A stretch of DNA of 64,000 nt, taken from NCBI RefSeq assembly GCF_014639655.1, contig NZ_BMGB01000001.1:2624245-2688244 (forward strand). Reading direction: 5' to 3'. Position 1 is the stretch's first letter; each line of letters starts with the position of its first letter. The DNA is from Conyzicola nivalis. Its GTDB lineage: Bacteria > Actinomycetota > Actinomycetes > Actinomycetales > Microbacteriaceae. Made by a program: the position numbers and the translations under genes. This document shows, one piece after another, positions 17,428-25,371 of this stretch. Under the pieces are notes generated by a model that saw only the letters and a list, made by a program, of their open reading frames with translations, did not search any database and was not told where the DNA came from.

Positions 17428-17652
17428 CTAGAGGCTGACTTCCAGCGCGTGCTGCGCCTCCTCCACGGTGCCGAAGGTGCCGAGCGATTTGGCGAGCCTC
17501 GTCGTCGAGGCGAATCCGCTGCCCCACCGGGCTTCGACTATTCCCACGAACTCACCGTCGCGCCGGGCGACCCAGAGTCCGGACTGTTCCGCCACCCACA
17601 CAATCGCGGGGGCCGTGACCGTCGAGTTCTTGCGATTTATGACCGTGCTCAT
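17428..17652 (-). CDS. Small protein of unknown function (74 aa)
   Basis: MSTVINRKNS start, no membrane segment, a WVAEQSGLWVARRDGEFVG core and a helical C-terminus. The composition and codon use fit a real gene. It reads like the short proteins often annotated as hypothetical in Microbacteriaceae. It is convergent with the metallopeptidase gene (7 bases apart), and the 110 bases upstream of it precede the stop of fliW, so it may be co-transcribed from the end of the flgN-fliW operon. No function is assigned. Confidence 0.6.
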   Translation of the reverse strand: MSTVINRKNSTVTAPAIVWVAEQSGLWVARRDGEFVGIVEARWGSGFASTTRLAKSLGTFGTVEEAQHALEVSL

Positions 17653-17762
17653 AGCAATCTCCCTCCATTGGGCTCGTGCGTGACACGAGACTAGCCCGCT
17701 GTCGCGGGAGGGGAGAAGGGTCTGTCGCCGGATGCGCCGATGTGCGTCGCCGGGCGGCGGAC

Positions 17763-18149
17763 TCAGGCGGCGCGGCGGGCGGTGAGCTCGGCGCGCAGCG
17801 GGAAGTCCTGGCCGTCGAGGATGATCTGCGCGCTCACTCCGCTCGACGCGTTGACCACGATCGGGGCGAGCAGGTTCATGGTCGTGCCGTCGGCGTCGGG
17901 GTTGGCCACGACCAGCACGAGGGCGTCTTCGGCCGCGTGCACGTCGAGCGCCACACAGTCTTCGTCGGAGATGATCGGCGCGTAGTCGGGCAGGTACACC
18001 GAGGCGTCAAGGACGAAGAGGCGGATGGCCGAGTCGGTGCGCGACTGCAGTGCGAAGAGGCCGTCGGCCCCGTCGATCTGGCTGAGGAGGAAGTCGACGT
18101 GGGGTGCGAGTCCGTGCGGGGGAGTCGTGAAGGTCAGTGCTGCGGTCAT
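17763..18149 (-). CDS. fliW: Flagellar assembly factor FliW
   Basis: A 128-residue protein with the FliW features: a DGLFALQSR segment, a YLPDYAPIISDEDCVALDV stretch near the middle, ALVLVVANPD, and NLLAPIVVNASSGVSAQIIL near the C-terminus. FliW binds free flagellin and, when released, binds CsrA and lifts translational repression of flagellin. The ATG overlaps the flgL stop (ATGA), so it is the last member of flgN-flgK-flgL-fliW. Its partner csrA is in the same locus at 44793, and candidate CsrA sites are present in the fliC leader. FliW recruits no cofactor; a direct CsrA/flagellin-binding role follows from the family. Confidence 0.9.
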   Translation of the reverse strand: MTAALTFTTPPHGLAPHVDFLLSQIDGADGLFALQSRTDSAIRLFVLDASVYLPDYAPIISDEDCVALDVHAAEDALVLVVANPDADGTTMNLLAPIVVNASSGVSAQIILDGQDFPLRAELTARRAA

Positions 18150-19027
18150 GAGAGGAAATCCATCAGTGAGGGCTGGAGGGCGCGGGCGGTCACGGCGAGG
18201 GCGGCTTGGTAGCTCACCTCTTGGGCTTTGAGGTCGAGGATGGCCTTGCCGAGGTCGACGTCTTCGATCTCGGCACGCTGCGCCTCGAGCGAGACCGATT
18301 CACTCATGTTTGCCCCTTGTGCTTTGAGCACCTGCGCCTGACGGGCGCCGACGGTGCCGCGTTGGCCGGAAATCGTGGACACCCGCGCGTCGATCTCGGT
18401 GATACGCGTTCCCACGTTCACCCCCGATCGCAGGTCGGCGACGATGTTGTCGACAAGTGCGAACACCGAGTCGTCGCCGACACCGAACGTGTCCGCGCCG
18501 TTCGCATCGACGCGGATGGAGGTCGTTTCGCTGATGCGACGTTCCACCGGACTGCCGGTTCCGGTGAAAGTCAGGTCCGCGTTGAAAGCGACTCCGGCAT
18601 CGGAGTTGCCGGCGAAGACCGTGCGGCCCAGATACTTGGTGTTCGCGGTGGTCATGAGCTCGGCGCGCAAGCTCTCGAGCTCGACCGCGATCGCCTCCTT
18701 CTGCGTCGCCGACAGCGCGCCGTCGTTGGCGCCTTGCACGGTCAGGTCTCGAACGCGCTTCATGATGTCGCCGGTCTGGCCGAGGGCCGTGTCGACGACG
18801 CTCATCCAGGAGTTGCCGTCGCTGATGTTGCGGGAGAACTGCGCGACAGCGTTCTGGGCGGAACGAACGCGGATCGAGTCGGCGGTACCGGCCGGGTCGT
18901 CGGAGGGGACGCCGATGCGCTTGAGGCTCGAGGCCGATTCCTGGAGTTTCCCCAGTGTGCCGAGGCTGAGTTGCAGGTTGCGCTGCGCGGCGACCGCGAG
19001 GCCCTGGTTGGTGACGCGATTGATCAC
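18146..19027 (-). CDS. flgL: Hook-filament junction protein FlgL
   Basis: A 293-residue flagellin-like protein. The N-terminal helix region (MINRVTNQGLAVAAQRNLQL, then SLKRIGVPSDDPAGTADSIR) and the C-terminal region (LEAQRAEIEDVDLGKAILDL, then ALAVTARALQPSLMDFL) are those of FlgL/HAP3, which caps the hook and seats the flagellin filament. It uses a GTG start at 19027 behind GGGGAG. It lies 3 bases after flgK and overlaps fliW. Confidence 0.92.
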   Translation of the reverse strand: MINRVTNQGLAVAAQRNLQLSLGTLGKLQESASSLKRIGVPSDDPAGTADSIRVRSAQNAVAQFSRNISDGNSWMSVVDTALGQTGDIMKRVRDLTVQGANDGALSATQKEAIAVELESLRAELMTTANTKYLGRTVFAGNSDAGVAFNADLTFTGTGSPVERRISETTSIRVDANGADTFGVGDDSVFALVDNIVADLRSGVNVGTRITEIDARVSTISGQRGTVGARQAQVLKAQGANMSESVSLEAQRAEIEDVDLGKAILDLKAQEVSYQAALAVTARALQPSLMDFLS

Positions 19028-19030
19028 GGG

Positions 19031-20455
19031 CTATCTCCCCACAAGACCGGTGCGGTTGATGAGCGTGTCGAGCATTTCGTCCACGGCGGTCAAGACGCGG
19101 GCCGCGCCGTTGTAGGCGGTCTGGAACATCTGCAGGTTCAGCTGCTCCTCGTCCATGTCGACGGCGGAGTTGGCGAGCTGGTTGCCGACGGCGGCCTTGG
19201 TCGACAGGTCGGCGAGGTTCGACTGCTGCATGCCGGACTTGGCGGCGGTGCCGATGCTCGTGACGATGGCGGACCACATGGTGTCCGGGGCGTCTTTGTC
19301 GGACTTGATCTTGGCGATCGCGGCGGCGATCGAGCCGTCTTTTCCGCCGGCGCCGGGGGCTGCATAGGCGATCCCCTTCACGTCGGTGGGGATCACGGTG
19401 AGGCCGAGAGCGGCCGGACCGGTGAGCGGCAGGGCGAAGAAGTCGCCTCCGGGCGAACCGTCTGCGCGCACGCCCCCGTTGTGGACCGCGTTGATCTTTG
19501 TGGCGAGGAACGTGGCGAATTCGTTGTAGTCGGCGGCCGCTTCGGCGAGCGCTCCACCCGTGCCCGCGGCGTTGGCACCCGACAGGCTCGACAGCGCACC
19601 GGCGATCTCGCCGCCGTCGACGCTTACGGGTACGTCGGGCCGACCGACCCAGTTCAGTTTCACAGGGTCGCCCACGGCGCCGGCGAGGGCGGTGGTTCCG
19701 GTCACCTCGAGGGCGTACGACCGGTCGCCGGACACGAGCGCGTTGCCGCCGAGGAGCACTTCGGCGGTCCCGTCGGGAAGATTGCGCAAGGTCGCGCCGC
19801 TGAGCGTTGCCATCGTGGTGGTGAGAGCGTTGCGCTGGTCGATGTACTCGTTTGCCGACCCGCCCGCGTTCAGCGTGGAGCGGATGAGCCCGTTCAGGGC
19901 CGCGACCTGGCCCGCAGCATCGTTGAGTTCGGTGACGAGTCCGGACGTCTCGGTGCGCAGTTGATCCCACTGGTTGGTAACGGCGGTGTAGCCGTCGGAG
20001 ATCTGGGTGACCAGCGCACCGGACTGCTGCAGGAGAACCGCGGCCGCTGCGGGGTCACCCGCCTTGTTGCCCATGTCGCTCCAGGCCGCCCAGACATTGC
20101 TGAGCTGCTTGGAAATACCGTTGTCACCCGGCTCGTGCAGCGACGTCTGCAGGGTGCTGAGCACATTGGCGCGCACACCCCAGTAGCCGCTCGACGCCGT
20201 GGTCGAGCGCACCTTCGCGTCGAGGAAGCTATCGCCGAGGCGCTGGATCGTGGTCACCGCCACGCCCTGGCCCACCTTGACCTGCCCGGTGAGCCGGCCG
20301 ACCTGGGCGAGCGAGCCCGCAGCCTCCTGCACGGCCCGTTGGCGCGTGTACCCGGTCGTGTTGACATTAACGATGTTCTGGCCGGAGACGTCGATCCCGT
20401 GTCGGGCGGCCACCAGCCCGCTGTAGGCGGTGTTCAGTCCGCTGAAGGTGCTCAT
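19031..20455 (-). CDS. flgK: Hook-associated protein FlgK
   Basis: A 474-residue HAP1. The N-terminus (STFSGLNTAYSGLVAARHGI, then GQNIVNVNTTGYTRQR) is the conserved rod/hook/HAP helix with the Asn-rich motif. The C-terminus (GNQLANSAVDMDEEQLNLQ, then FQTAYNGAARVLTAVDEMLD) is the matching heptad. It joins hook to FlgL and filament. It follows flgN by 9 bases and precedes flgL by 3 bases, all under the sigma-28-type site at 21031-21058. Confidence 0.93.
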   Translation of the reverse strand: MSTFSGLNTAYSGLVAARHGIDVSGQNIVNVNTTGYTRQRAVQEAAGSLAQVGRLTGQVKVGQGVAVTTIQRLGDSFLDAKVRSTTASSGYWGVRANVLSTLQTSLHEPGDNGISKQLSNVWAAWSDMGNKAGDPAAAAVLLQQSGALVTQISDGYTAVTNQWDQLRTETSGLVTELNDAAGQVAALNGLIRSTLNAGGSANEYIDQRNALTTTMATLSGATLRNLPDGTAEVLLGGNALVSGDRSYALEVTGTTALAGAVGDPVKLNWVGRPDVPVSVDGGEIAGALSSLSGANAAGTGGALAEAAADYNEFATFLATKINAVHNGGVRADGSPGGDFFALPLTGPAALGLTVIPTDVKGIAYAAPGAGGKDGSIAAAIAKIKSDKDAPDTMWSAIVTSIGTAAKSGMQQSNLADLSTKAAVGNQLANSAVDMDEEQLNLQMFQTAYNGAARVLTAVDEMLDTLINRTGLVGR

Positions 20456-20464
20456 CGGGGGTCC

Positions 20465-20950
20465 TTAAAGATTCAGGTCGAACATACGGGCGGTTGCCAG
20501 AGAGTTTTCGGTGACGCCCTTGGCGTCGTAGGTGCCGCTCGCCGAACCGTCGTGCGCGAGCGCTTCCTGCGTGGAGCGGATGGCGACGCGCAGGTACTGC
20601 ACGTTGAGGTCGCGCAGCTCCTGGATCTCACGGGTCAGTTCGGTCATTGCCACGAGGTGGGCGGTCAGGATGTCCCGCCAGGTGTCATCCGTCGAGTGCA
20701 CGGTGAGTTCGCGCAGCGTCGAATTCTCGTCGACGCCCCAGTCTTCGGCGAGACTCGACACCTCGATCGAGCGCGCGAGGCCGGCGTTGCGCAGCTTCTG
20801 CATCACCTGCTCGACCTCTTGCGTCGCGTACTGCAGCCAGCGGGCCTTGCCCGACGTCAGCAGCAGCTGTTCTTCGGTCAGCTTGAAGACGAGCAGCTCG
20901 AGCAGTTCACGCTCGCGCCACAGCGACGCCGACAGTTCATGCGTACCCAT
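20465..20950 (-). CDS. flgN: FlgN-like chaperone for FlgK/FlgL
   Basis: The start is the ATG at 20950, about 75 bases after the predicted sigma-28 start site and behind an AGAGGG; the frame to 21040 crosses the promoter and is not likely used. The 161-residue product is nearly all helical with long heptad stretches (LLELLVFKLTEEQLLL, EVEQVMQKLRN, LVAMTELTREIQELRDL), as in FlgN/FlgN-like export chaperones. It has no membrane segment. Sequence alone is weak evidence; position directly before flgK and flgL makes FlgN the best call. Confidence 0.8.
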   Translation of the reverse strand: MGTHELSASLWRERELLELLVFKLTEEQLLLTSGKARWLQYATQEVEQVMQKLRNAGLARSIEVSSLAEDWGVDENSTLRELTVHSTDDTWRDILTAHLVAMTELTREIQELRDLNVQYLRVAIRSTQEALAHDGSASGTYDAKGVTENSLATARMFDLNL

Positions 20951-21030
20951 GACGGAATACCCTCTCTGCCTGCTTCGCGATACACCGCCAGTACGGATGT
21001 CGAGTGATCCCGGGTTCGCGTCATCAGGAA

Positions 21031-21058
21031 CTTTCGGCAAGGGTAACCCGCCGGTTAG
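21031..21058 (-). promoter_or_regulatory. Sigma-28 (FliA) promoter for flgN-flgK-flgL-fliW
   Basis: On the minus strand CTAA (21058-21055), 16 bases, then GCCGAAAG (21038-21031). It matches the plus-strand sites in this window except for A in place of T in the -10. It sits about 80 bases before the flgN start. It is the only minus-strand copy I found and precedes the only minus-strand flagellar operon. Confidence 0.75.
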
Positions 21059-21128
21059 GAAGAATCTCGGGAAACTTCCGCTAGATCCCGGGATTAAGGG
21101 GCGAAACGCGTGAAACCAGTTCGGGGGA

Positions 21129-21144
21129 TACCCCTTTGGGGGTG
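21129..21144. promoter_or_regulatory. C/G-run palindrome, site E, upstream of fliA
   Basis: TACCCCTTTGGGGGTG lies in the 379-base gap between divergent flgN and fliA, 25 bases upstream of the fliA -35 element. It belongs to the same family as the four sites in the glycan locus. Placement just upstream of a -35 fits an activator site for fliA. Confidence 0.5.
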
Positions 21145-21168
21145 CCCCGGTTTGGGGGCGGACAGAGG

Positions 21169-21196
21169 TTGAGGGTTTCTCCCACCCCGCCGATAG
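21169..21196 (+). promoter_or_regulatory. Sigma-28-type promoter upstream of fliA
   Basis: TTGA, 16 bases, GCCGATAG. The -10 is a perfect match to the other flagellar promoters; the -35 is TTGA where the others have CTAA. It points at fliA, so FliA probably activates its own gene, perhaps together with a basal promoter not recognised here. Confidence 0.65.
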
Positions 21197-21329
21197 AGTC
21201 GCAAATACCCGAATAAAGCGCGTGTTTACCCTGGCCCGCGAAGCATCACATTACGTCCAGAAACTTCGATGTTGCGTGCCAATACGCGTGCGTCGAGCAA
21301 TGCCAGAAACCGCTGACGGGGGTCACGCT

Positions 21330-22142
21330 GTGGAACGACACGAACGCAACGCGCTGGTGGTGGAGAACCTACCGCTCGTCGGATATCTCGTATCCGAGGT
21401 GTGGGCGAAAGCCCGCCACCTCTCTCGCGACGACCTGGCCTCGGCCGGCGCCCTCGCCCTAGTCACCTCGGCGGACTCGTTCCGGCCCGAGCTCGGCATC
21501 CCGTTCGGCGCCTTCGCCCGCCGTCGCATCGTCGGCGCCTTCGCCGACGAGATGCGTTCGGAAGACTGGGCCAGCCGCGGCGCCCGTCGTCGCATCAAAG
21601 AGACCCTCGCGGTGCAGGACACCCTGACGGCCGCGCTCGGCCGCAAGCCCAAGGTCGATGAGGTCGCCGCCGCGATGGGGGTCGACCGCGAATCCGCGGC
21701 GGCCGGGATGGCGGACGCCGCCCGCGTCGTCGTCGCCCTCGACGAGACCGTCGCCGAGGCCCTCGTCGCCGAGGCCGCCCTGCCGGAAGAGACGCTGCTC
21801 TCCGCCGAGCGGCTCGCCTACCTGCACTCCGCGGTCGACGCCCTGCCCGAGAAGATGCGGGTCGTCATCGAGGCGATCTACTTCGACGACAAGACGGTGA
21901 AAGACATCGCGGAAGAATCGGGCACGACCCACTCCGCCGTCTCGCAGCTGCGCTCCGAGGCCGTGCGGCTGCTGCGCGACGGGCTCGAGACGCACTACTC
22001 CGACGGGGCCGCCGAGTACACGCCGGTCTCCCGCGTCGCCGTCTCCAGCCGAAGCGCGTACCTCGCCAGGATGGCGGAGCACGCCATGGCCACGTCGGTG
22101 CGCGACCGCGGCGTCGTGCACACGGAAGCCGCGGCATCCTGA
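21330..22142 (+). CDS. fliA: Flagellar sigma factor FliA/WhiG type
   Basis: Sigma-70 family protein of 270 residues from the GTG at 21330, which has GGGGG 7-11 bases upstream; ATG at 21300 would add 10 residues. Region 2 is visible as LVVENLPLVGYLV, DDLASAGALALVTSADSF and IPFGAFARRRIVGAFADEMR (the last two read the -10). Region 4 contains LPEKMRVVIEAIYF and VKDIAEESGTTHSAVSQLR, a helix-turn-helix that reads the -35. It lacks the region-1 extension of housekeeping sigma factors. It sits at the divergent centre of the flagellar locus and is the obvious reader of the six CTAA-N16-GCCGATAG sites. A C-terminal tail of about 50 residues after region 4 is longer than usual. No flgM (anti-sigma) gene was found in the window. 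Confidence 0.9.
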   Translation: MERHERNALVVENLPLVGYLVSEVWAKARHLSRDDLASAGALALVTSADSFRPELGIPFGAFARRRIVGAFADEMRSEDWASRGARRRIKETLAVQDTLTAALGRKPKVDEVAAAMGVDRESAAAGMADAARVVVALDETVAEALVAEAALPEETLLSAERLAYLHSAVDALPEKMRVVIEAIYFDDKTVKDIAEESGTTHSAVSQLRSEAVRLLRDGLETHYSDGAAEYTPVSRVAVSSRSAYLARMAEHAMATSVRDRGVVHTEAAAS

Positions 22143-22162
22143 GCCTGTAAAAAAAGATTTAT

Positions 22163-22197
22163 CGCCCGCCTAACGCCATCAGGCGGGCGGCCGATAG
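22163..22197 (+). promoter_or_regulatory. Sigma-28 promoter of fliC, overlapping an inverted repeat
   Basis: CTAA at 22170-22173, 16 bases, GCCGATAG at 22190-22197. CGCCCGCCT (22163-22171) and AGGCGGGCG (22181-22189) form a 9-base-pair inverted repeat whose right arm abuts the -10. The repeat starts 21 bases after the fliA stop and may also end the fliA transcript. The predicted start site is about 22202-22204. Confidence 0.85.
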
Positions 22198-22209
22198 CTA
22201 GAAGTATCA

Positions 22210-22223
22210 GCCCATGGATGGGC
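22210..22223 (+). promoter_or_regulatory. Candidate CsrA-binding hairpin in fliC leader
   Basis: GCCCA-TGGA-TGGGC: a 5-base-pair stem presenting GGA in a tetraloop, within 10 bases of the predicted transcript 5' end. A second GGA is in the ribosome site GGAGG at 22246-22250, 30 bases downstream. Two GGA sites, one in a hairpin and one over the ribosome site, is the arrangement by which CsrA represses hag in Bacillus subtilis. Confidence 0.6.
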
Positions 22224-22258
22224 CGATGCACTCAAACCCAATCACGGAGGAAAACATC

Positions 22259-23419
22259 ATGGGTATGCAGATCAACACCAACATTTCGGCACTCAACTCG
22301 TACCGGAACCTCTCCAACACGCAGAACGACCTGTCGAAGTCGCTGGAGAAGCTTTCCAGCGGCCTCCGCATCAACCGCGCAGCGGACGATGCAGCCGGTC
22401 TCGCCATCTCCGAGGGTCTGCGCTCGCAGGTCTCCGGCCTCAAGGTCGCCGCCCGCAACGCTCAGGATGGCATCTCCGTCATCCAGACCGCTGAAGGTGG
22501 ACTCACCGAGACCACGTCGATCCTCCAGCGTCTTCGCGACCTCGCTGTTCAGGCCGGTAACGACTCGAACAACGCCGACTCGCGCGCCGCGATCAGCACG
22601 GAAGCAAACGCTCTCGTGTCGGAGCTCGACCGCATCTCGAAGTCGACCAACTTCAACGGCATCAACCTGCTCGACGGTTCGGCCGGAACTCTCAAGTTCC
22701 AGGTCGGCGCTGACGGCGACGCCAGCAGCCAGATCGGCGTCAGCCTGACGTCGGCCAACGTCGCAACGGTCGCCAGCGCGCTGAGCGTCGGCAACACCGG
22801 CACGACCTTCGCCTCCAACACGGCCACCGCCCTGCTCGCCACCGGCGCGCAGGCGTTCACCTTCACCGAGGGAACCACGACGAGCCTCGTCACGGTCAAC
22901 TTCGCGGGTGCGGCCGGAACGCTGAAGACGGTCGACGACGTGGCAGCGAAGCTGAACGCCGACGCCGGCTTCTCGGCCAAGGCTGTCGCGAGCGTCACCT
23001 ACGACGCTGCCGGAGTTGCCAACGGCATCAACGTGAAGTCGCTCACCGGTGGAACCGTCGCCGTCGCCGACCCCGGCACCGGCTTCTCGGCCGCAGGCAC
23101 CGCCGGTACGACGGGAGCGCTGAGCTTCACGACCGCTGCCGGCGCACAGTCGGCGATCACGCTGCTCGACGCGCAGATCAAGAACATCTCGTCGGCTCGC
23201 GCCGACCTGGGTGCTTCGCAGAACCGCTTCGAGTCGACGATCAACTCGCTCAACGTCTCGGCGGAGAACCTCACCGCTGCGGAGTCGCGTATCCGCGACA
23301 CCGACATGGCGAGCGAGATGGTCAACTACACCCGCGCGAACATCCTGTCGCAGGCCGGTACCGCCATGCTCGCGCAGGCGAACCAGTCCAACCAGGGCGT
23401 TCTGCAGCTCCTCGGCTAG
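22259..23419 (+). CDS. fliC: Flagellin
   Basis: A 386-residue flagellin that polymerises into the filament. The start is the ATG at 22259 behind CACGGAGG; the frame from 22214 would begin inside the leader hairpin. The N-terminal D0/D1 helices (MGMQINTNISALNSYRNLS, LEKLSSGLRINRAADDAAG) and C-terminal helices (ENLTAAESRIRDTDMASEMV, ILSQAGTAMLAQANQSNQGV) are canonical; the central residues about 165-305 are the variable, surface-exposed part rich in Ala, Thr, Gly and Val. Only one flagellin gene is present in the window. It is a single-gene transcript between a sigma-28 promoter and a strong terminator. Translation is probably under CsrA/FliW control. Confidence 0.97.
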   Translation: MGMQINTNISALNSYRNLSNTQNDLSKSLEKLSSGLRINRAADDAAGLAISEGLRSQVSGLKVAARNAQDGISVIQTAEGGLTETTSILQRLRDLAVQAGNDSNNADSRAAISTEANALVSELDRISKSTNFNGINLLDGSAGTLKFQVGADGDASSQIGVSLTSANVATVASALSVGNTGTTFASNTATALLATGAQAFTFTEGTTTSLVTVNFAGAAGTLKTVDDVAAKLNADAGFSAKAVASVTYDAAGVANGINVKSLTGGTVAVADPGTGFSAAGTAGTTGALSFTTAAGAQSAITLLDAQIKNISSARADLGASQNRFESTINSLNVSAENLTAAESRIRDTDMASEMVNYTRANILSQAGTAMLAQANQSNQGVLQLLG

Positions 23420-23437
23420 TCCGACCGGGTAACAACC

Positions 23438-23498
23438 AACGCCCGGCGGTTCTCCGAAGAGAACTGGACGTCTTGAACGAGCGCCGCCGGGCGTTTCC
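23438..23498 (+). terminator. Branched terminator after fliC
   Basis: AACGCCCGGCGG (23438-23449) pairs with CCGCCGGGCGTT (23484-23495), followed by TTCCC. The enclosed loop holds a second small hairpin, GTTCT/AGAAC (23449-23464). It isolates the abundant fliC transcript from fliD. Confidence 0.85.
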
Positions 23499-23542
23499 CG
23501 TACCACCACAAACTTTCTTACCGCCAGCGAAGGAGAACGGCT

Positions 23543-24925
23543 ATGGCATCGATCAGCCTCCCGGGCCTAGCGAGCGGACTCAATTCCGCAGAACTCATCA
23601 GCTCGCTGCTCGCGATCGACGCCCAGTCGCAGACGCTGATCAGAAACAAGGCGATCGTCGCAACCACGTCGGTGAGCGCGCTCCGCGGCCTCAACAGCCA
23701 GGTAGCCGCCCTCGGCACCCTCGCGACCGCGACGGCCAAGGCCGGCGGCCTCGACTTCTTCTCGGCTAGCTCCAATTCGGCGGCCGTCACCGCCACAGCG
23801 TCATCCGGGGCGTCGAACGGCACCATCGACATCGTGGTCGGCAAGCTGGCTCAGGCCCAGTCGGGTGTTACCGCCGCGATGACCGCGTGGACCGGTTCCC
23901 CGTCGATCACCATTGTCGGCGCCGACGGCAAGACCACCGGCATCTCGCCCGCATCGGCCTCCCTCGACGACGTCGTGACGGCGATCAACGCCTCCGCGGC
24001 AGGCGTGACCGCGACCAAAGTCGCCTCGGGAACCGACGCCGGCGGAGCCACCCAGTACCGGCTGCAACTGAGCGGCAAGGAAACGGGTGCGGCCGGCTCG
24101 TTCACCGTCTACGCGGGTACGGAGGCGGATGTCGCCGCCGGTACCGCCACGAACGTGCTCGCCCAACCCGGCGCCGCGACCATCCGCCTCGCGCAGGACT
24201 CCTCCGTGACGCTCTGGGCGGGAACCGCGGCGGAGCAGGTCATCACGTCGAAGAGCAACACCTTCGCCGACCTGCTCCCCGGAGTCTCCGTGACCGTCTC
24301 CGGTGTCTCGACCACCCCGGTCACCGTCTCCGTCGCCCGAGATACCGCGAAGACGAGTGCCGCGGCCGCCAAACTCGTGAGCGACCTCAACGCCACTCTG
24401 GCCTACATCTCGATCCGCACCGTCTCGACGGCGAGTACCGATGCCGAGGGGAAGCCCGTGCTTTCGGGAGGGGCTTTCACGGGAGACAGCACGACCCGCG
24501 ACGTGACGAAGAAACTGTTGGACGCGGCATCCGCCCCCGTCGGCGGCCGCTCGCCCTCCGAATTCGGTATTTCGATCACCAAGACCGGCACCATGGAGTT
24601 CAACGCGGAGAAGTTCGACGCCGCGTTCGCGAAAGACCCGGTCGGCACGCAGAAGGTCGTGGCCGAGATCGCCTCGCGGATCGCCACCGCCGCCACCAAC
24701 GCGTCCGACAAGACCACCGGCACCATCACCACCAAGATCACCGGCGAGCAGACCACCATCGACCAGCTCACAAAAGAGGTGGCCAAGTGGGACGACCGGC
24801 TCGCGACGCGGAAAACCAACCTGGAACGCTACTACGCGGCGTTCGAGGTGAGCATGGGCAACCTGAACGCCCAGATGACCTGGCTGACTTCCCAAGTAGA
24901 TGCACTGAAGGCCTCGAAGGACTGA
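23543..24925 (+). CDS. fliD: Flagellar filament cap protein FliD
   Basis: A 460-residue HAP2. The N-terminus ASISLPGLASGLNSAELISS and the C-terminal coiled-coil (EQTTIDQLTKEVAKWDDRLA, then LERYYAAFEVSMGNLNAQMT) match FliD, which caps the filament and folds incoming flagellin. The ATG follows AAGGAGA. No sigma-28 site was seen in the 45 bases between the fliC terminator and this start, so fliD may depend on read-through or an unrecognised promoter. fliS follows 2 bases later. Confidence 0.92.
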   Translation: MASISLPGLASGLNSAELISSLLAIDAQSQTLIRNKAIVATTSVSALRGLNSQVAALGTLATATAKAGGLDFFSASSNSAAVTATASSGASNGTIDIVVGKLAQAQSGVTAAMTAWTGSPSITIVGADGKTTGISPASASLDDVVTAINASAAGVTATKVASGTDAGGATQYRLQLSGKETGAAGSFTVYAGTEADVAAGTATNVLAQPGAATIRLAQDSSVTLWAGTAAEQVITSKSNTFADLLPGVSVTVSGVSTTPVTVSVARDTAKTSAAAAKLVSDLNATLAYISIRTVSTASTDAEGKPVLSGGAFTGDSTTRDVTKKLLDAASAPVGGRSPSEFGISITKTGTMEFNAEKFDAAFAKDPVGTQKVVAEIASRIATAATNASDKTTGTITTKITGEQTTIDQLTKEVAKWDDRLATRKTNLERYYAAFEVSMGNLNAQMTWLTSQVDALKASKD

Positions 24926-24927
24926 TC

Positions 24928-25371
24928 ATGACCATGTACGCGAATGCCCAGCAGCAGCGCAACCGGTACGCCGCGGACGCCGTCATGTCGGCCTCCCCCG
25001 CCCGGCTGCTCACCATGCTCTACGACCGCCTGCTGCTCGATCTGAGTCGAGCCGAGTCGGCCCACGAGACCGGTTCGTGGTCCGTGGCATCCGACAACCT
25101 GCTGCACGCGCAAGACATCATCACCGAGCTGACGTCGTCGCTCAAGCCCGAACTCTGGGACGGCGGGGATCGCCTGCTCGCCCTGTACAACTATGTGTCG
25201 GGCGCACTCATCGACGCGAACGTCAAGCGCGATACAGCCCGCATCCGCGAGAGCATCGGTCTGCTCGAGCCGCTGCGTCAGGCCTGGCACGAGGCGGCGG
25301 CAGAACTCGTCGTGTCGCAGCCGGCCGCGCCGCGTGCGGCCGCGGCGGGCGGGATGCTGGGCGTTGCCTGA
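24928..25371 (+). CDS. fliS: Flagellin export chaperone FliS
   Basis: A 147-residue four-helix protein. MYANAQQQRNRYAADAVMSA, then PARLLTMLYDRLLLDLSRAE and LLHAQDIITELTSSLKPELW match FliS, which binds the flagellin C-terminus to prevent early assembly. The C-terminal 25 residues (Ala/Pro/Gly-rich) extend past the usual fold. The start is ATG at 24928 two bases after fliD. Confidence 0.93.
   Translation: MTMYANAQQQRNRYAADAVMSASPARLLTMLYDRLLLDLSRAESAHETGSWSVASDNLLHAQDIITELTSSLKPELWDGGDRLLALYNYVSGALIDANVKRDTARIRESIGLLEPLRQAWHEAAAELVVSQPAAPRAAAAGGMLGVA

Noticed and set aside
17653..17762. Sigma-28 promoter for the small gene at 17428
   Set aside because: No CTAA-N16-GCCGATAG match in either orientation in this gap.
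18206..21007. 933-codon open frame on the plus strand opposite flgL-flgK-flgN
   Set aside because: Antisense shadow; covers recognised flagellar genes and the flgN promoter side, with no recognisable protein features.
22214..22258. Longer flagellin start at the ATG at 22214
   Set aside because: That ATG lies in the leader hairpin and has no ribosome site; ATG 22259 follows CACGGAGG and gives the canonical flagellin N-terminus.
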